A stretch of DNA of 64,000 nucleotides from Vibrio splendidus (GCF_003345295.1 NZ_CP031056.1:992001-1056000), one strand, 5' to 3'; counted from the first letter of the stretch, positions 1 through 9,066 are shown. A program made the numbers and translations. Notes: a model not told the origin generated them from the sequence alone.

Positions 1-263
1 ACAACGACACTGTCTGTCAATGAGCCTTTAACCGATTCGAAGGCAAGTGTTGCAGTGCTTTTTTGTGCGCCCGTTGCTTGCATTGTCGCAGCGTTAGCCG
101 TGCTGTGACCCGCCAAACCAAACGCGCCAAATGCGGTCATTGCACTGATGCCTAAACCGCCTTTCAGAATGTTTCTTCTTGAAAGGTTCGCATCTAGAAC
201 TTCTTCGAAGGGCTTGTTGTTACTCTTGTTAAAACGAGTACTATCAAATGTTTCCTTGCTCAT
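1..263 (-). CDS. PhoX-family Tat-exported phosphatase, N-terminal part (runs off window)
   Basis: Only the first 87 codons are present; the gene continues beyond position 1. The start ATG (complement of 261-263) follows an AGGAAG Shine-Dalgarno. The N-terminus has a twin-arginine signal: SRRNILKGG at about residues 29-37, then a hydrophobic stretch and an AHSTANAA-like cleavage region. A long hydrophilic leader before the RR motif is typical of PhoX (DUF839) calcium-dependent alkaline phosphatases, which release phosphate from organic esters in the periplasm. The catalytic part is not visible, so the family call rests on the leader alone; another Tat substrate is possible. Confidence 0.6.
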   Translation of the reverse strand, partial: MSKETFDSTRFNKSNNKPFEEVLDANLSRRNILKGGLGISAMTAFGAFGLAGHSTANAATMQATGAQKSTATLAFESVKGSLTDSVV

Positions 264-513
264 CGGGACTGCTTCCTATTGGCTGAATTTATTATTCGTT
301 ATTCATGACTTACCCACTAACTAATGAGTTAATAAGTTGGGTCAATGTGTGACCAATCGTGAAGCAGTTAAGTGACAGATTTTTATAGTTTTGATTAAGG
401 TTTTGTTTCTGCAGCACGATTTTTCCTGTTAAGCCTCTCGTGTAATACAAAACTCTTGGGAATTAACGAGGAACTGTGTATAAATGCTTTATCAAACGAA
501 AAGAGAGACAGTT

Positions 514-855
514 ATGAAATTAGATAAAATCGAAAACAAAAATCGTCGCCTACGCAAGAAGTTATACCTAGGTGAATTCGCTATTTTAGGTTTTGAAGTA
601 AGCTGCACGACTTCGATTGCTGATTTTGACCAATACGATGTGTTCATCGATGAATTTATCGATTTTATCGACAGCATCGGCCTGTGCTTTGGTGGCGGTG
701 GTTTAGAGCTGTTCGAAGGTTTCTTATGTTCTATTGAGCGCTACCGTTCAGTGACAGAAGCAGAGCAACTGCAAGTAGCGCAGTGGCTTGAAGCTCGCGC
801 AGAAGTAAGCAAAGTTGAAGTAAGCGAACTTGTTGACGCAAACTACGCATTCTAA
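514..855 (+). CDS. yggL: YggL-family (DUF469) protein
   Basis: A 113-residue acidic protein when started at the ATG at 514, which follows an AGAGAGAC Shine-Dalgarno. An in-frame ATG 30 bases upstream (484) is less well placed. The N-terminal pattern NRRLRKKLYLGEF, the middle FGGGGLELFEGF and the C-terminal VAQWLEAR match the YggL/DUF469 family. E. coli YggL is reported to bind the 50S ribosomal subunit; this is family knowledge, not seen here. It is monocistronic, with a strong terminator 70 bases downstream. Confidence 0.75.
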   Translation: MKLDKIENKNRRLRKKLYLGEFAILGFEVSCTTSIADFDQYDVFIDEFIDFIDSIGLCFGGGGLELFEGFLCSIERYRSVTEAEQLQVAQWLEARAEVSKVEVSELVDANYAF

Positions 856-925
856 ATTGGTGTTGTTCGGCTAGCTCAGTTGGAAGCGAATAGAGTCTTC
901 CAGAGAGAAGCTTTATACATCAGTG

Positions 926-960
926 AAAGGCCCAGTCGGTATATCGATTGGGCCTTTTTG
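926..960 (+). terminator. Rho-independent terminator after yggL
   Basis: A hairpin with arms GGCCCAGTCG and CGATTGGGCC (one G-T pair), loop of about 6 bases, flanked by AAA on the left and TTTTT on the right. Confidence 0.85.
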
Positions 961-1109
961 CGTTTGGTCTACGCTATTCTAGAACCATGGTTTCTTGTGT
1001 GACTCTCATTTTTATAACGAGAGTTTCTATTTATATATCAATATCTTATGTCTATTTTTCTGGGTGGTGAGAAGTTTAAAGAAACTTGTGAGAGTTTTAT
1101 GAGAATTCA

Positions 1110-1250
1110 ATGAAGTTGCTGATAGATTTGATCGCCATTCTTAGAGTCAACAACACCACAATTCGTTCTGGCAAAGGTAACGGTATATCGCTGTTACTCG
1201 TTTTGTTGGCAACGATAGGACTCGATAAAGGATGGAATCAAAATGAATAA
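1110..1250 (+). CDS. Possible small ORF (46 aa) overlapping the spondin_N gene start
   Basis: An ATG-to-TAA frame of 46 codons overlaps the start of the next gene by 8 bases. The product has one hydrophobic run (ISLLLVLLATIGL, about residues 27-39). The ribosome site is weak (GAG about 14 bases upstream). It could be a leader peptide coupling translation to the downstream gene, or chance. The rest of 961-1242 shows nothing else I can identify. Confidence 0.25.
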   Translation: MKLLIDLIAILRVNNTTIRSGKGNGISLLLVLLATIGLDKGWNQNE

Positions 1251-1926
1251 ACGTACTCAAATCAGCTTAGTGATCAGCTCGGCTATGTTGGCCTTCGGAG
1301 CGGCTCAAGTTCAGGCTGCTGAGCTTGAAGTCACTGTCACTAATGCAACGAAAGGGATCTACTTTACGCCTATCTTAGCGGCGGCTCATGACTCAAGCCT
1401 GTTCATGTTTAGAACGGGTGAAACTGCTTCTGCGGAACTAGAATCGATGGCCGAAGGTGGCGATATTTCAGGTTTATCTGGTGTCATTGCTAACGCGGGC
1501 GGCGTGGTGGTTGAAAATCCAGCCGGCGGAATTCTCAATCCGGGCGTCGCAACTACATTTAATATCGACACTGGTGATTTAGCTTATTTGTCATTGGGTG
1601 CAATGCTGCTGCCAACCAACGACGGTTTTGTTGGCTTAGACAGTTGGAAAATCCCAACTCAAGCGGGCACCTACAAAGCGACCCTCAATGGCTATGACGC
1701 AGGTACAGAAGCCAATGATGAGCTGGCGGGCAGCATGCCGAACCCTCCATTCATTACCTTTGGCGCTGGTGGCTCTGGTGTAGAAACTGCAGTATCAAAC
1801 GCTAAGGTTCATATTCATCCGGGTAACATTGGTGATAGTGACGCGGCGGGCGGTATCAGTGACCTCGATAGCAGTAGTCATCGTTGGTTAAACCCTGTTG
1901 CAACTATCACCATTGTTGTGAAGTAA
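1243..1926 (+). CDS. Exported spondin_N-domain protein
   Basis: A 227-residue protein with a Sec signal peptide (positive start, hydrophobic core, cleavage near AQVQA at residue 26). The mature part matches bacterial spondin_N proteins: a repeated beta pattern with LEVTVTNATKG at its start, LPTNDGFVG in the middle, DAGTEANDELAG, and a terminal HRWLNPVATITI strand. Spondin_N is a C2-like, metal- or lipid-binding fold in eukaryotic F-spondin; its bacterial role is not established. The next gene (gap 9 bases) is a lipoprotein paralog with the same landmarks, so both are probably co-transcribed and sit in the periplasm or on the surface. Confidence 0.75.
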   Translation: MNKRTQISLVISSAMLAFGAAQVQAAELEVTVTNATKGIYFTPILAAAHDSSLFMFRTGETASAELESMAEGGDISGLSGVIANAGGVVVENPAGGILNPGVATTFNIDTGDLAYLSLGAMLLPTNDGFVGLDSWKIPTQAGTYKATLNGYDAGTEANDELAGSMPNPPFITFGAGGSGVETAVSNAKVHIHPGNIGDSDAAGGISDLDSSSHRWLNPVATITIVVK

Positions 1927-1935
1927 GGGGGATGT

Positions 1936-2616
1936 ATGAAAGCTAGAATTCTATTTATCGCTGCATCTGTGGCTGTGTTAGCAGGTTGTCCGGACGATGA
2001 CGACGATTACTATCGTTATGATGTGAGTGTTACGAACCTCACGCCCAATCAACCAATGTCACCGCTCGCAGTGTTGACTCACAATAATACCTTCAACTTG
2101 TTTGAAGTCGGGCAAAGTGCCTCGGTCGATCTTGAATACTTAGCGGAAGGTGGCAGTAATGCACAATTGCTTGCACTCAGTGGCAGTGACGCCAATGTTT
2201 ATCAAGGCATCTCTGGCAATGGACTGATTCTTTCTGGTGAAATCGACACTGTTTCAATCCGTGTCAATCCTAACCAAGAAGACTACCTCTCCGTCGCTTC
2301 CATGTTGGTGAACACTAATGATGCGTTTGTTGGTGAATCCGGTTTGTCGCTCAAGTCATTAGCGGTGGGTGACACCTTCGTCATGAACATGAATGTTTGG
2401 GATTCAGGAACGGAATTGAACGACGAGCTTGCTGCAACGATTCCGGGGCCTGCCGGTGGTGGTGAAGGCTTTAACACTGCAAGAAATGACACGGATGTAG
2501 TGAGTTTCCATGCAGGCGTAATAAGCCAAGATGATGGCCTGACGACGTCGGCACTAAGTGGCAACCACCGCTTCCTTAACCCAGGCGCAAGAATCACTAT
2601 TACTCGAACTGAATAA
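1936..2616 (+). CDS. Spondin_N-domain lipoprotein
   Basis: 226 residues. Lipobox LAGC ends at Cys18, followed by P-D-D-D-D-D, so the mature protein starts with a lipidated cysteine and a very acidic linker. The body parallels the upstream gene: VTNLTPNQPMSPL, VNTNDAFVG, DSGTELNDELAA and a terminal HRFLNPGARITI strand, so the two look like a tandem duplication. The start ATG follows AAGGGGG. It is followed closely by a two-component system, which may sense or control these proteins; that link is inferred from position only. Confidence 0.75.
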   Translation: MKARILFIAASVAVLAGCPDDDDDYYRYDVSVTNLTPNQPMSPLAVLTHNNTFNLFEVGQSASVDLEYLAEGGSNAQLLALSGSDANVYQGISGNGLILSGEIDTVSIRVNPNQEDYLSVASMLVNTNDAFVGESGLSLKSLAVGDTFVMNMNVWDSGTELNDELAATIPGPAGGGEGFNTARNDTDVVSFHAGVISQDDGLTTSALSGNHRFLNPGARITITRTE

Positions 2617-2698
2617 TAGGGTTGAAAGCACGATGAAATAATTCCTGTTCTGTTCCGGTCAATTGAAAGGTGGGTAGACTCCGAATAGAGCAGGGATC

Positions 2699-3430
2699 AT
2701 GAATAATGCTGCGGTAAATTTGATGGCAAACATATTGTTGATTGAAGACGATGATGACTTAGCTGAACTGGTGAAGATGCATCTTAAGTTCCAAGGCCAT
2801 GACGTAATCAGGACCAATGTGATTGAAAAGGCTCAGGCGCTCTATGAAGATGGTCATTTCGATTTGATCGTACTGGATCGTGGCTTACCAGACGGTGATG
2901 GACTCGATTTTTGTCGAATGTTACGTCAGCAAGAGGACTGGACACCTGTATTGATGCTAACGGCAAGAGATGCGGAGCTAGACAAGGTGTCGGGTTTAGA
3001 AGCTGGTGTTGATGACTACATAACGAAGCCTTTCAGCGTTCTTGAATTTCAAGCAAGAGTGAGGAACGTACTTCGCCGTTTAAGCCATGTTGAATCAGCG
3101 ACTCAAGAGGTTGTGACAGCAGAATCAACTATGAATTTTGGCGGGCTTATTATTCAACCTGAACGCCATCAGGTGTCACTCAATAATCAAGACGTACCGC
3201 TGACTGCTACCGAGTTTACCTTACTTCATTTCTTAGCAACCCGTCCGGGACGTGTATACAGCAAAGACGAGTTGCTCGATCATGTTTGGAACACTCATCA
3301 CTCTGGCTACCACCATACCGTCTGTAGCACAGTCAACCGCTTAAGAACCAAGCTTGCGATGCCGAATAGCGATGATGATTTTATCAAAACCGTTTGGGGT
3401 GTTGGCTATAAGTTTGAGTCAAAAGCTTAG
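2699..3430 (+). CDS. OmpR/PhoB-family response regulator
   Basis: 243 residues: a receiver domain (acidic cluster EDDDD, phospho-acceptor Asp in VLDRGLPDGDG, TARD, Lys in ITKPF) followed by a winged-helix DNA-binding domain (TEFTLLHFLATRPGRVYSKDELLDHVW, ending VWGVGYKF). The first ATG (2699) has an AGCAGGG site; an in-frame ATG at 2723, directly before the ANILLIEDD core, is also possible. The sensor kinase follows after 45 bases. The position after the spondin_N pair suggests these are targets or signals, but no operator was identified. Confidence 0.85.
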   Translation: MNNAAVNLMANILLIEDDDDLAELVKMHLKFQGHDVIRTNVIEKAQALYEDGHFDLIVLDRGLPDGDGLDFCRMLRQQEDWTPVLMLTARDAELDKVSGLEAGVDDYITKPFSVLEFQARVRNVLRRLSHVESATQEVVTAESTMNFGGLIIQPERHQVSLNNQDVPLTATEFTLLHFLATRPGRVYSKDELLDHVWNTHHSGYHHTVCSTVNRLRTKLAMPNSDDDFIKTVWGVGYKFESKA

Positions 3431-3475
3431 GTCTATGTGTCGCGTCCTAAGCTTAAGATCCTTCGAGGAGAAAAC

Positions 3476-4849
3476 ATGAGTTTCAAATCGCGTTTAGTGC
3501 TGTTCACAAGCTTGTGGTTTCTACTCGTGAGTGTGGTGATTGCTTACACCTATCATTGGCAAAAAGAGACCATAGAACAAAGAACCAAGCAGAGCTTACA
3601 TAAAGAGCTCGCGGTTCATATGCGTGATGATAATCCTCTCATGATTGGGACCGACTACAACCCTAAAGCACTCAAATCTATTTTCCATACCTTGATGTTG
3701 ATAGGGCCAGATTTCGATATCTATTTTCTTGATAGTCAGGGCAATATTACGACTCATGCTGCACCGGAAGGCACTGTGTTAGCGAATCAGATAGACCTAG
3801 CACCCATTCAACAGTTCTTAAACGACGAGCCATATCCCATTTTGGGCGAAGACCCGATCAACCCAGGCTCTGCTAAAGTATTTTCTGTGGCGGCGATTGA
3901 AGAGTTAGGTTCAACCGTGGGGTATTTGTATGTGGTGATTGGCAGTAATCGCCATACTGTAATCACCAACTCTCAGGTTGATACGCCATATATCGCGCTA
4001 GCAGGGCTTGTGCTGGTCTCTATCTTGGGCTTTGCAATTGGTGCATATCTGTTAGTGAAACGCAGCTTGTTGAACCCAATAGAGGCGGTAACCAATAAAT
4101 TGCAGCAACAAGCAGAACAAGATTTTAGGTTAGAACCTAATTTCACACACCAAGTACCAGAATTAGTGCCTATTGCGCGTTCTTATCAATTGATGGCGAA
4201 ACACATTCAACAACAATTCTTGCAGCTTGAGTATCAGTCATCACACCGTAGACAAAGCTTATTACAGCTCAGTCATGATTTGAAAACGCCACTGTCGAGT
4301 GTGTTGGGTTATCTAGAAACGTGGAAGATTAAAAATCCGCAGTCAGACCCGTTGATTGACGTCGCTTACCGCAATGGCAACAAGTTGTCTGAACAGCTCC
4401 ATTCACTACTCGATAGCGCCAAGAATGATAATCCTGTGCCTACATATCAATACACTTCAATCGATTTCAATATGTTGATGAACGAATGCTTGGAAACGAT
4501 ACAAAGCCAGTATCGCCACAAGAATGTTGAGTTGAACGTCAATATACCTAAAGGAATCAAGGCTGTAGGTGATGGTGATTTGCTTGAGAGGCTGATCTTG
4601 AATCTGCTAGATAATGCGTTGAGGCATAGCCCGAGCGGAACAATGGTGTCGTTAGATGTAGGTTTAGAATCGGATTCAAAACGGGTGAAGGTCGTTATCC
4701 ATAATGAAGTTGAACGAGAAGCACCTAATGGTTCGTTAGGTATTGGCACCAAAATCGCTCAGTCGATACTGATGTTGCATCATAGCGTGTTAGAAACAAC
4801 AAAGGCAGAGAACTCATTTCAGCAAAGTTTCTACTTGCCTTCGGTATAG
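3476..4849 (+). CDS. Sensor histidine kinase with an atypical ATP-binding domain
   Basis: 457 residues from the ATG at 3476 (GGAGAAAAC just upstream; an upstream in-frame GTG at 3437 is less likely). Layout: TM1 near residues 7-25, a periplasmic sensor region to about 170, TM2 (YIALAGLVLVSILGFAIG), HAMP, and a HisKA dimerisation helix with H-box LSHDLKTP (His about 267). An N-box (LILNLLDNALRHS) follows. The usual DxGxG (G1/D-box) is not seen: the sequence reads VVIHNEVEREAPNG before a G2-like SLGIGTKIAQ. Catalysis may be weak or use a diverged lid. It partners the regulator upstream. Confidence 0.85.
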   Translation: MSFKSRLVLFTSLWFLLVSVVIAYTYHWQKETIEQRTKQSLHKELAVHMRDDNPLMIGTDYNPKALKSIFHTLMLIGPDFDIYFLDSQGNITTHAAPEGTVLANQIDLAPIQQFLNDEPYPILGEDPINPGSAKVFSVAAIEELGSTVGYLYVVIGSNRHTVITNSQVDTPYIALAGLVLVSILGFAIGAYLLVKRSLLNPIEAVTNKLQQQAEQDFRLEPNFTHQVPELVPIARSYQLMAKHIQQQFLQLEYQSSHRRQSLLQLSHDLKTPLSSVLGYLETWKIKNPQSDPLIDVAYRNGNKLSEQLHSLLDSAKNDNPVPTYQYTSIDFNMLMNECLETIQSQYRHKNVELNVNIPKGIKAVGDGDLLERLILNLLDNALRHSPSGTMVSLDVGLESDSKRVKVVIHNEVEREAPNGSLGIGTKIAQSILMLHHSVLETTKAENSFQQSFYLPSV

Positions 4850-4882
4850 TTCTGTCTGCCTTCGATTCGGAGATATTCGAGT

Positions 4883-5338
4883 CTATCCGTTTTCTTTGCC
4901 TTCATTTACCTCAGCATAGAAGTGCAGCAACTCTGTGAGTTCTTTTACCCAACCAAATGCTTCTGTCGGTGCTTTCAACAAAATCTTCTCGACTTTGTCA
5001 CAGTGAATTTCAAGGCTGATCGCTTGCTCAAGGTTGAACGACATTGCATAGAAGTGCCAAAGCAATAGTCGAGTCATGCGTTCGATGTTTTGTTGTGAGT
5101 TATCCGACTCACTAAACGCAAGATTCACTTCACTCAGCGCGATTGCTGTCATTCGCAACATCGCATCAAACTTTGCTGATTGCATACGCTCTTCATTGGT
5201 CACTTCTTCCTGTTCGAACGTAAACAGTTCCGTCATTGCATCTTCAGGGACAAGGCGATGAATCATTCTTAAACTAAATTCTTCTAGTTCTTCACGAGGC
5301 ATGTTGTTTAAGCAAGTTAAAGTGTAATCGCGTTGCAT
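4883..5338 (-). CDS. Hypothetical alpha-helical protein
   Basis: 151 residues from the ATG at 5338, chosen because AAGAGAACACC precedes it; an upstream in-frame TTG gives 158. Acidic, apparently all-helical and soluble, with no signal peptide or membrane segment. I do not recognise the family. It lies tail-to-tail with the sensor kinase and head-on to the downstream end of the EamA gene, with hairpins between. Confidence 0.6.
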   Translation of the reverse strand: MQRDYTLTCLNNMPREELEEFSLRMIHRLVPEDAMTELFTFEQEEVTNEERMQSAKFDAMLRMTAIALSEVNLAFSESDNSQQNIERMTRLLLWHFYAMSFNLEQAISLEIHCDKVEKILLKAPTEAFGWVKELTELLHFYAEVNEGKENG

Positions 5339-5408
5339 GGTGTTCTCTTGGATCTGCAAAAAGGTCGGACAGTTTAATGGAGAAGCGAGCTCAGAAAAAG
5401 CAGATTTT

Positions 5409-5436
5409 AGATAAGCCTACGTTTGTGGGCTTATCT
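5409..5436. terminator. Hairpin, possible terminator
   Basis: Arms AGATAAGCCTAC and GTGGGCTTATCT (one mismatch) with a 4-base loop. No strong T-run on either side. It lies between the start region of the hypothetical protein and the 3' end of the EamA gene. Confidence 0.4.
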
Positions 5437-5447
5437 ATGTACTACAA

Positions 5448-5470
5448 GCCCTAAGATCGATGCTTAGGGC
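5448..5470 (-). terminator. Hairpin after the EamA gene
   Basis: A perfect 8-base stem GCCCTAAG / CTTAGGGC with a 7-base loop, 27 bases past the EamA stop on the minus strand. The T-tract is poor, so termination strength is uncertain. Confidence 0.45.
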
Positions 5471-5496
5471 AACTTTACGTTGGTTCAAACGCAGCA

Positions 5497-6456
5497 TCAG
5501 GCTTTGCTATGGCTTGGCGGTTGATACTGCATAGACTTGTCATGCTTCATGAAAATGTTGCTCGCGACCAAGCTGCCGATGCAAATCGAACCAAGCGCTA
5601 ACCAAGTCATCGTATCCGGAATTTCGTTGAACAGTGGGATCGCCAACAAGGTTGCAACAGCGGGTGTTGCACTGCCAAAAGCAGCAGAGCGCTCAGCGCC
5701 TAAAGTATTAACAGCATATAAATATGTGAATGCCGCGATTAAGCCGGCGCCCACACCTTGCACAGCTGAATGCACTGCAAGCTCAGTAACTGGCCATTGT
5801 GAAATTGGTGTGTCCATCAAATGGCTAGGGAGGGTTCCTGTCATGATGAGGACCAGCAATAGTAAAGTGGAACCGAATGAAATGAAACCTGCACTCACAA
5901 GTGCATTAAGATTGGCAACACGTGCTGAGATGGTAAAAGTCGCCCACATCAGGCTGCCACACAAAAACAACAAGTGACCTTTGGTGTATTCAAAGTTGAA
6001 GCTGGTTAGGCTACTTCCCAGAAACAACAATATTCCAAGCAAAACCAGACCTAAACCAACGACACGGTGTCGGCTAAGTGGCTGCTTAAAAAAGAGTACA
6101 GCGATCCCTGTTACGAACAGAGGAAGCGTTCCCGGAACCAAGGCACTCCCGTGTGATACCGGAACAAACTGCATGGCTGTCCCTGCAACGAGTAAATAAG
6201 GCAACCCGCACCCCACAAACATACCAGCCAAGTATCGATTCGGGACAGCAACGATCGTGCTGCGCGCTTTCCACATCAAAGGCAATAGCACCAATGCAGG
6301 AATGAGGAATCGAGTCAGTGCGATGTCTGCAGGTGTTAAGTCTGAATTTGCGCCGCCTTTAAGAGAAAGGAAAAAGCTCGCCCAGATGAGCAGAGTGACA
6401 ATAATAGATAGGTAGCCAAGCTTCATAATAAACAAGGAAAGTGGATGATGACTCAT
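5497..6456 (-). CDS. EamA/DMT-family transporter
   Basis: 319 residues with about ten hydrophobic segments in two repeats, as in EamA (drug/metabolite transporter) inner-membrane exporters. Landmarks include LTRFLIPALVLLP near residue 45 and GERSAAFG/PAVATLLAIPLFNE in the second half. Substrates of this family include amino acids and metabolites; nothing here fixes one. It is divergent from an Lrp/AsnC-type regulator 120 bases away, a common pairing in which the regulator controls an amino acid exporter. A start at an internal Met 30 bases downstream is possible. Confidence 0.85.
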   Translation of the reverse strand: MSHHPLSLFIMKLGYLSIIVTLLIWASFFLSLKGGANSDLTPADIALTRFLIPALVLLPLMWKARSTIVAVPNRYLAGMFVGCGLPYLLVAGTAMQFVPVSHGSALVPGTLPLFVTGIAVLFFKQPLSRHRVVGLGLVLLGILLFLGSSLTSFNFEYTKGHLLFLCGSLMWATFTISARVANLNALVSAGFISFGSTLLLLVLIMTGTLPSHLMDTPISQWPVTELAVHSAVQGVGAGLIAAFTYLYAVNTLGAERSAAFGSATPAVATLLAIPLFNEIPDTMTWLALGSICIGSLVASNIFMKHDKSMQYQPPSHSKA

Positions 6457-6575
6457 TATGGGGTACTTGGTGTGCCACAGGTTGGCAAATTTTGTTCTAA
6501 CTTGAGTTATGGTTGATGATTTCTGCTAATATTTTCCTAATTGTTAATGAATTTAACCAATGATCGGTATTTACT

Positions 6576-7034
6576 ATGGATAGGATTGATAGACATCTTC
6601 TTGAGTTGCTTCAGAAAGACGGTAGGCTAACCACGGCTGAGCTAGCTGATGAGGTTGGCTTGTCGGCTTCACCGTGCGCAAGGCGCATCAAAAGACTGGA
6701 AGAGAAAGGAATCATTGACGGTTATCGCGTGAGCCTGTCGCGAGAACAGGTCGGCATCGCAATGAGTGTGTTTGTTGAGGTGAGCTTAAACAACCACCAA
6801 GAATTGTCGATCGATAAGTTTGAAGGCGCAATTGTAGATATGGAAGAGGTGATAAGTTGCCACGTGGTGTCTGGCGCTTATGATTATCTGTTGGAAGTTG
6901 TTAGTCCTGACCTTATGGCTTACGAAGCGTTTACCCGAAAGTTACAACGGCTCTCTAACGTAAAAGATATACATACTCATCTTGCGATTAGGCAAGTGAA
7001 AGGCAATGCGCCACTTCCGGTTTATACTGACTAA
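6576..7034 (+). CDS. Lrp/AsnC-family transcriptional regulator
   Basis: 152 residues. The N-terminal helix-turn-helix (DRIDRHLLELLQKDGRLTTAELADEVGLSASPCARRIKRLEEKGII) is followed by an AsnC ligand-binding domain with the CHVVSGAYDYLLEV strand and KDIHTHLAIRQVK at the end. Full family length. It probably binds an amino acid and regulates the divergent EamA transporter; that is inferred from the head-to-head arrangement. Confidence 0.9.
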   Translation: MDRIDRHLLELLQKDGRLTTAELADEVGLSASPCARRIKRLEEKGIIDGYRVSLSREQVGIAMSVFVEVSLNNHQELSIDKFEGAIVDMEEVISCHVVSGAYDYLLEVVSPDLMAYEAFTRKLQRLSNVKDIHTHLAIRQVKGNAPLPVYTD

Positions 7035-7153
7035 GCTTATAGGTAGGGGAGACGTCTTTGGGGGAAATGAGCTGAAAACGAAATGACTTTCGTTGTTAAA
7101 CTAGGGTGCCGCTGCTCTTAAAGACTGTCGTCAAATACCAAATGCGCAGCAAT

Positions 7154-7186
7154 AAAAAACGGAGCGCCTCGCGAAAGGCACTCCGT
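7154..7186 (-). terminator. Terminator of the small hypothetical gene
   Basis: On the minus strand a stem ACGGAGTGCCT / AGGCGCTCCGT (one mismatch, loop about 6) is followed by TTTTTTATT. It lies 18 bases past the stop at 7205. Confidence 0.8.
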
Positions 7187-7204
7187 ATATGATAGGTGCA
7201 AAAC

Positions 7205-7447
7205 TTAGTGATACTTAAAGTTAGAGATTGAACAATCCCCAGTTTGAGCGTTAATTCTGAATGAGAAAGCATGTGAATGATAATCCACACCGTCATTCCA
7301 AATCGTCTCTCCAAATATCTTACATAGCTCTAGCTCACTTACTGAACCGAACTCTTCCATGTGTTTAGCTACAGATAAAAGTTTACCTCTTATCTCCGCA
7401 GTCCATTCCGTGTTACTCAAGCAGTTGAAAGCCATAGTTTTTTGCAT
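7205..7447 (-). CDS. Small hypothetical protein (80 aa)
   Basis: 80 residues, no signal or membrane segment, with a possible helical N-terminal half and a beta C-terminal half (HAFSFRINAQTGDCSISNFKYH). A TAGGT site precedes the ATG and a clear terminator follows, which supports a real gene. Family not recognised. Confidence 0.55.
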   Translation of the reverse strand: MQKTMAFNCLSNTEWTAEIRGKLLSVAKHMEEFGSVSELELCKIFGETIWNDGVDYHSHAFSFRINAQTGDCSISNFKYH

Positions 7448-7716
7448 ATTACCTAGCCAAAATGTTTCTTGTTATTAAGTTATATGAATAATCATGATAA
7501 CAATTTCTTGGCGTTTGTAAACCTATTTTGTGATGAATATCTCATATGCTCGCTTGCATTGGTCGGAAATTGAACTTTATTGTTGATAGTTCGCACATTA
7601 GTTTTACAACTTATTGATAAAGCTTTGATTAACGACTTATCTGACTATTTTGGCTTGAGGGAAGCATATTTATCGGAAAAATCCAGTCGAGAAAGCGATG
7701 AAACCTAGTAATGTTT

Positions 7717-8292
7717 TCAGTTTGGGCCATCGTTTGTCGGTTGATTTGTGTGGCGTGCTTCGTCAATCATCGTGGCTTCTTTGCGGTATTTTGAAGATAG
7801 CTGACGGAACTTTTCACTGAGTGTATGGAGCTCTCGGGAGAGTGATTGTGAGCTTTGTACATGCACCAGCGCACTTTCTGTCTGTCGTGGTAGTTTTGCG
7901 TTGGTGCAATGTTTAGCCACGGCTTGCCAAGAATGCGTTAGAGATTCCGTCCCATCTAGCTCGGTAGACACAACGTATGCCTGTTTTAATAGAACCTCAG
8001 AGACATCGTAAGCGGTATTCATATGACTATTGAGCTGTAAATTAAACCTTTGTTCGTACTTTGCCCAAAGTTCAATGATCTGCTTTTTGGTGAAATGTTT
8101 GGATAACAGCGTTTGTGATTTATAGGTTGAGAGAACTTGGTTGAATTCTTTAGTGTATTGGTTGTACCGCCCTTCAAATGAGAGTTGGCGGTCCAACAGT
8201 ACTTGCCAGTTTTCACGGTCACAATGGTTTGCTAGCGCGACATTAGCACTCAAAGGTACACTCACAATGATAACTTTCACCCAAAAACTCAT
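7717..8292 (-). CDS. Exported hypothetical protein
   Basis: 191 residues. A Sec signal peptide (VKVIIVSVPLSANVALA) is followed by a mostly helical, coiled-coil-prone, charged body with two cysteines (HCDREN near the new N-terminus and KHCTNAK) that could form a disulfide. The Shine-Dalgarno GAGGAAAG is strong. Probably periplasmic; function unknown. The upstream gap 7448-7716 is AT-rich with nothing identified. Confidence 0.6.
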   Translation of the reverse strand: MSFWVKVIIVSVPLSANVALANHCDRENWQVLLDRQLSFEGRYNQYTKEFNQVLSTYKSQTLLSKHFTKKQIIELWAKYEQRFNLQLNSHMNTAYDVSEVLLKQAYVVSTELDGTESLTHSWQAVAKHCTNAKLPRQTESALVHVQSSQSLSRELHTLSEKFRQLSSKYRKEATMIDEARHTNQPTNDGPN

Positions 8293-8397
8293 GACTTTCC
8301 TCTACTTACTGCGTTCTCTATTGAGAGTATAGATGAGCAGCAGCATGAGTTGATGTACACTTAAAAGATACCTAAGACGGAAGAGCTGGTGGATTTG

Positions 8398-9066
8398 ATG
8401 AAAAAAGCGCTGATCGCTTTACTTGTGTTGTTAATATTGGGCGGAGGAGGAGCAGCGTACTACTTCTTTGTTATGAAGAAAGACTCACCACCAGCAGACA
8501 AAACCGAAGAGTCCGTTGAAGAAGTTGCTCAGCCTGAAGCTGATTTAAAACCGATCATGGAACTTAAACCTGAGCCAGAACAGACAGAGTTTTACGTTCT
8601 GGATAGAAAGCTTGAAGTGGTAGAGCAGCCTGAAATTGATGGGTTGATAACAGATTACCTCTATAAAGGTGAAAAGGTCGAAGTGTTAGAGAAACAAGGC
8701 GAATGGGCTCGTATCTCAGATTACATCGTTCTAAAAGAAGGCGGGCCACAGACAGCCGAATGGGTTTCGATGTCTGGCCTATCTAATGATGAAGTGATTA
8801 TTTCCGAGAAAGAAAGCATAGAGATATTGGATTCATATTTGGTTAAATCCGACGATCTTAAGATCCATAAAGAGAAGTTCCGCAATACGGTTGCTGAGCT
8901 GATCTCTGATGGCGAATGTGACCCAAGTGACTTCGAAGAATTGGGTGGTTGGGTGAAATCGGTAAAGTACAGTGACCGAGATGTCTATTTTATTTATTGC
9001 GGCGGACTATCGCTTGAAAATAAAATTTATTTAGATGTAAATACAAATGAAATATTTACGAAGTAG
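8398..9066 (+). CDS. Membrane-anchored SH3-like domain protein
   Basis: 222 residues from ATG 8398 (GGTGG five bases upstream; a GTG at 8389 adds three residues). One N-terminal transmembrane anchor (LIALLVLLILGGGGAAYYFFV) is followed by an acidic, proline-rich linker, then a region resembling a bacterial SH3 fold (LYKGEKVEVLEKQGEWARIS ... AEWVSMSGL, about residues 80-125). A C-terminal domain with two cysteines (GECDPSD, YCGG) follows. Probably a periplasm-facing protein binding cell wall or a partner. A strong terminator follows. Confidence 0.65.
   Translation: MKKALIALLVLLILGGGGAAYYFFVMKKDSPPADKTEESVEEVAQPEADLKPIMELKPEPEQTEFYVLDRKLEVVEQPEIDGLITDYLYKGEKVEVLEKQGEWARISDYIVLKEGGPQTAEWVSMSGLSNDEVIISEKESIEILDSYLVKSDDLKIHKEKFRNTVAELISDGECDPSDFEELGGWVKSVKYSDRDVYFIYCGGLSLENKIYLDVNTNEIFTK

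Noticed and set aside
866..960. GGCTAGCTCAGTTGGAAGC, resembling the D-arm of a tRNA
   Set aside because: No acceptor pairing, anticodon arm or T-arm follows; at most a tRNA fragment before a terminator.
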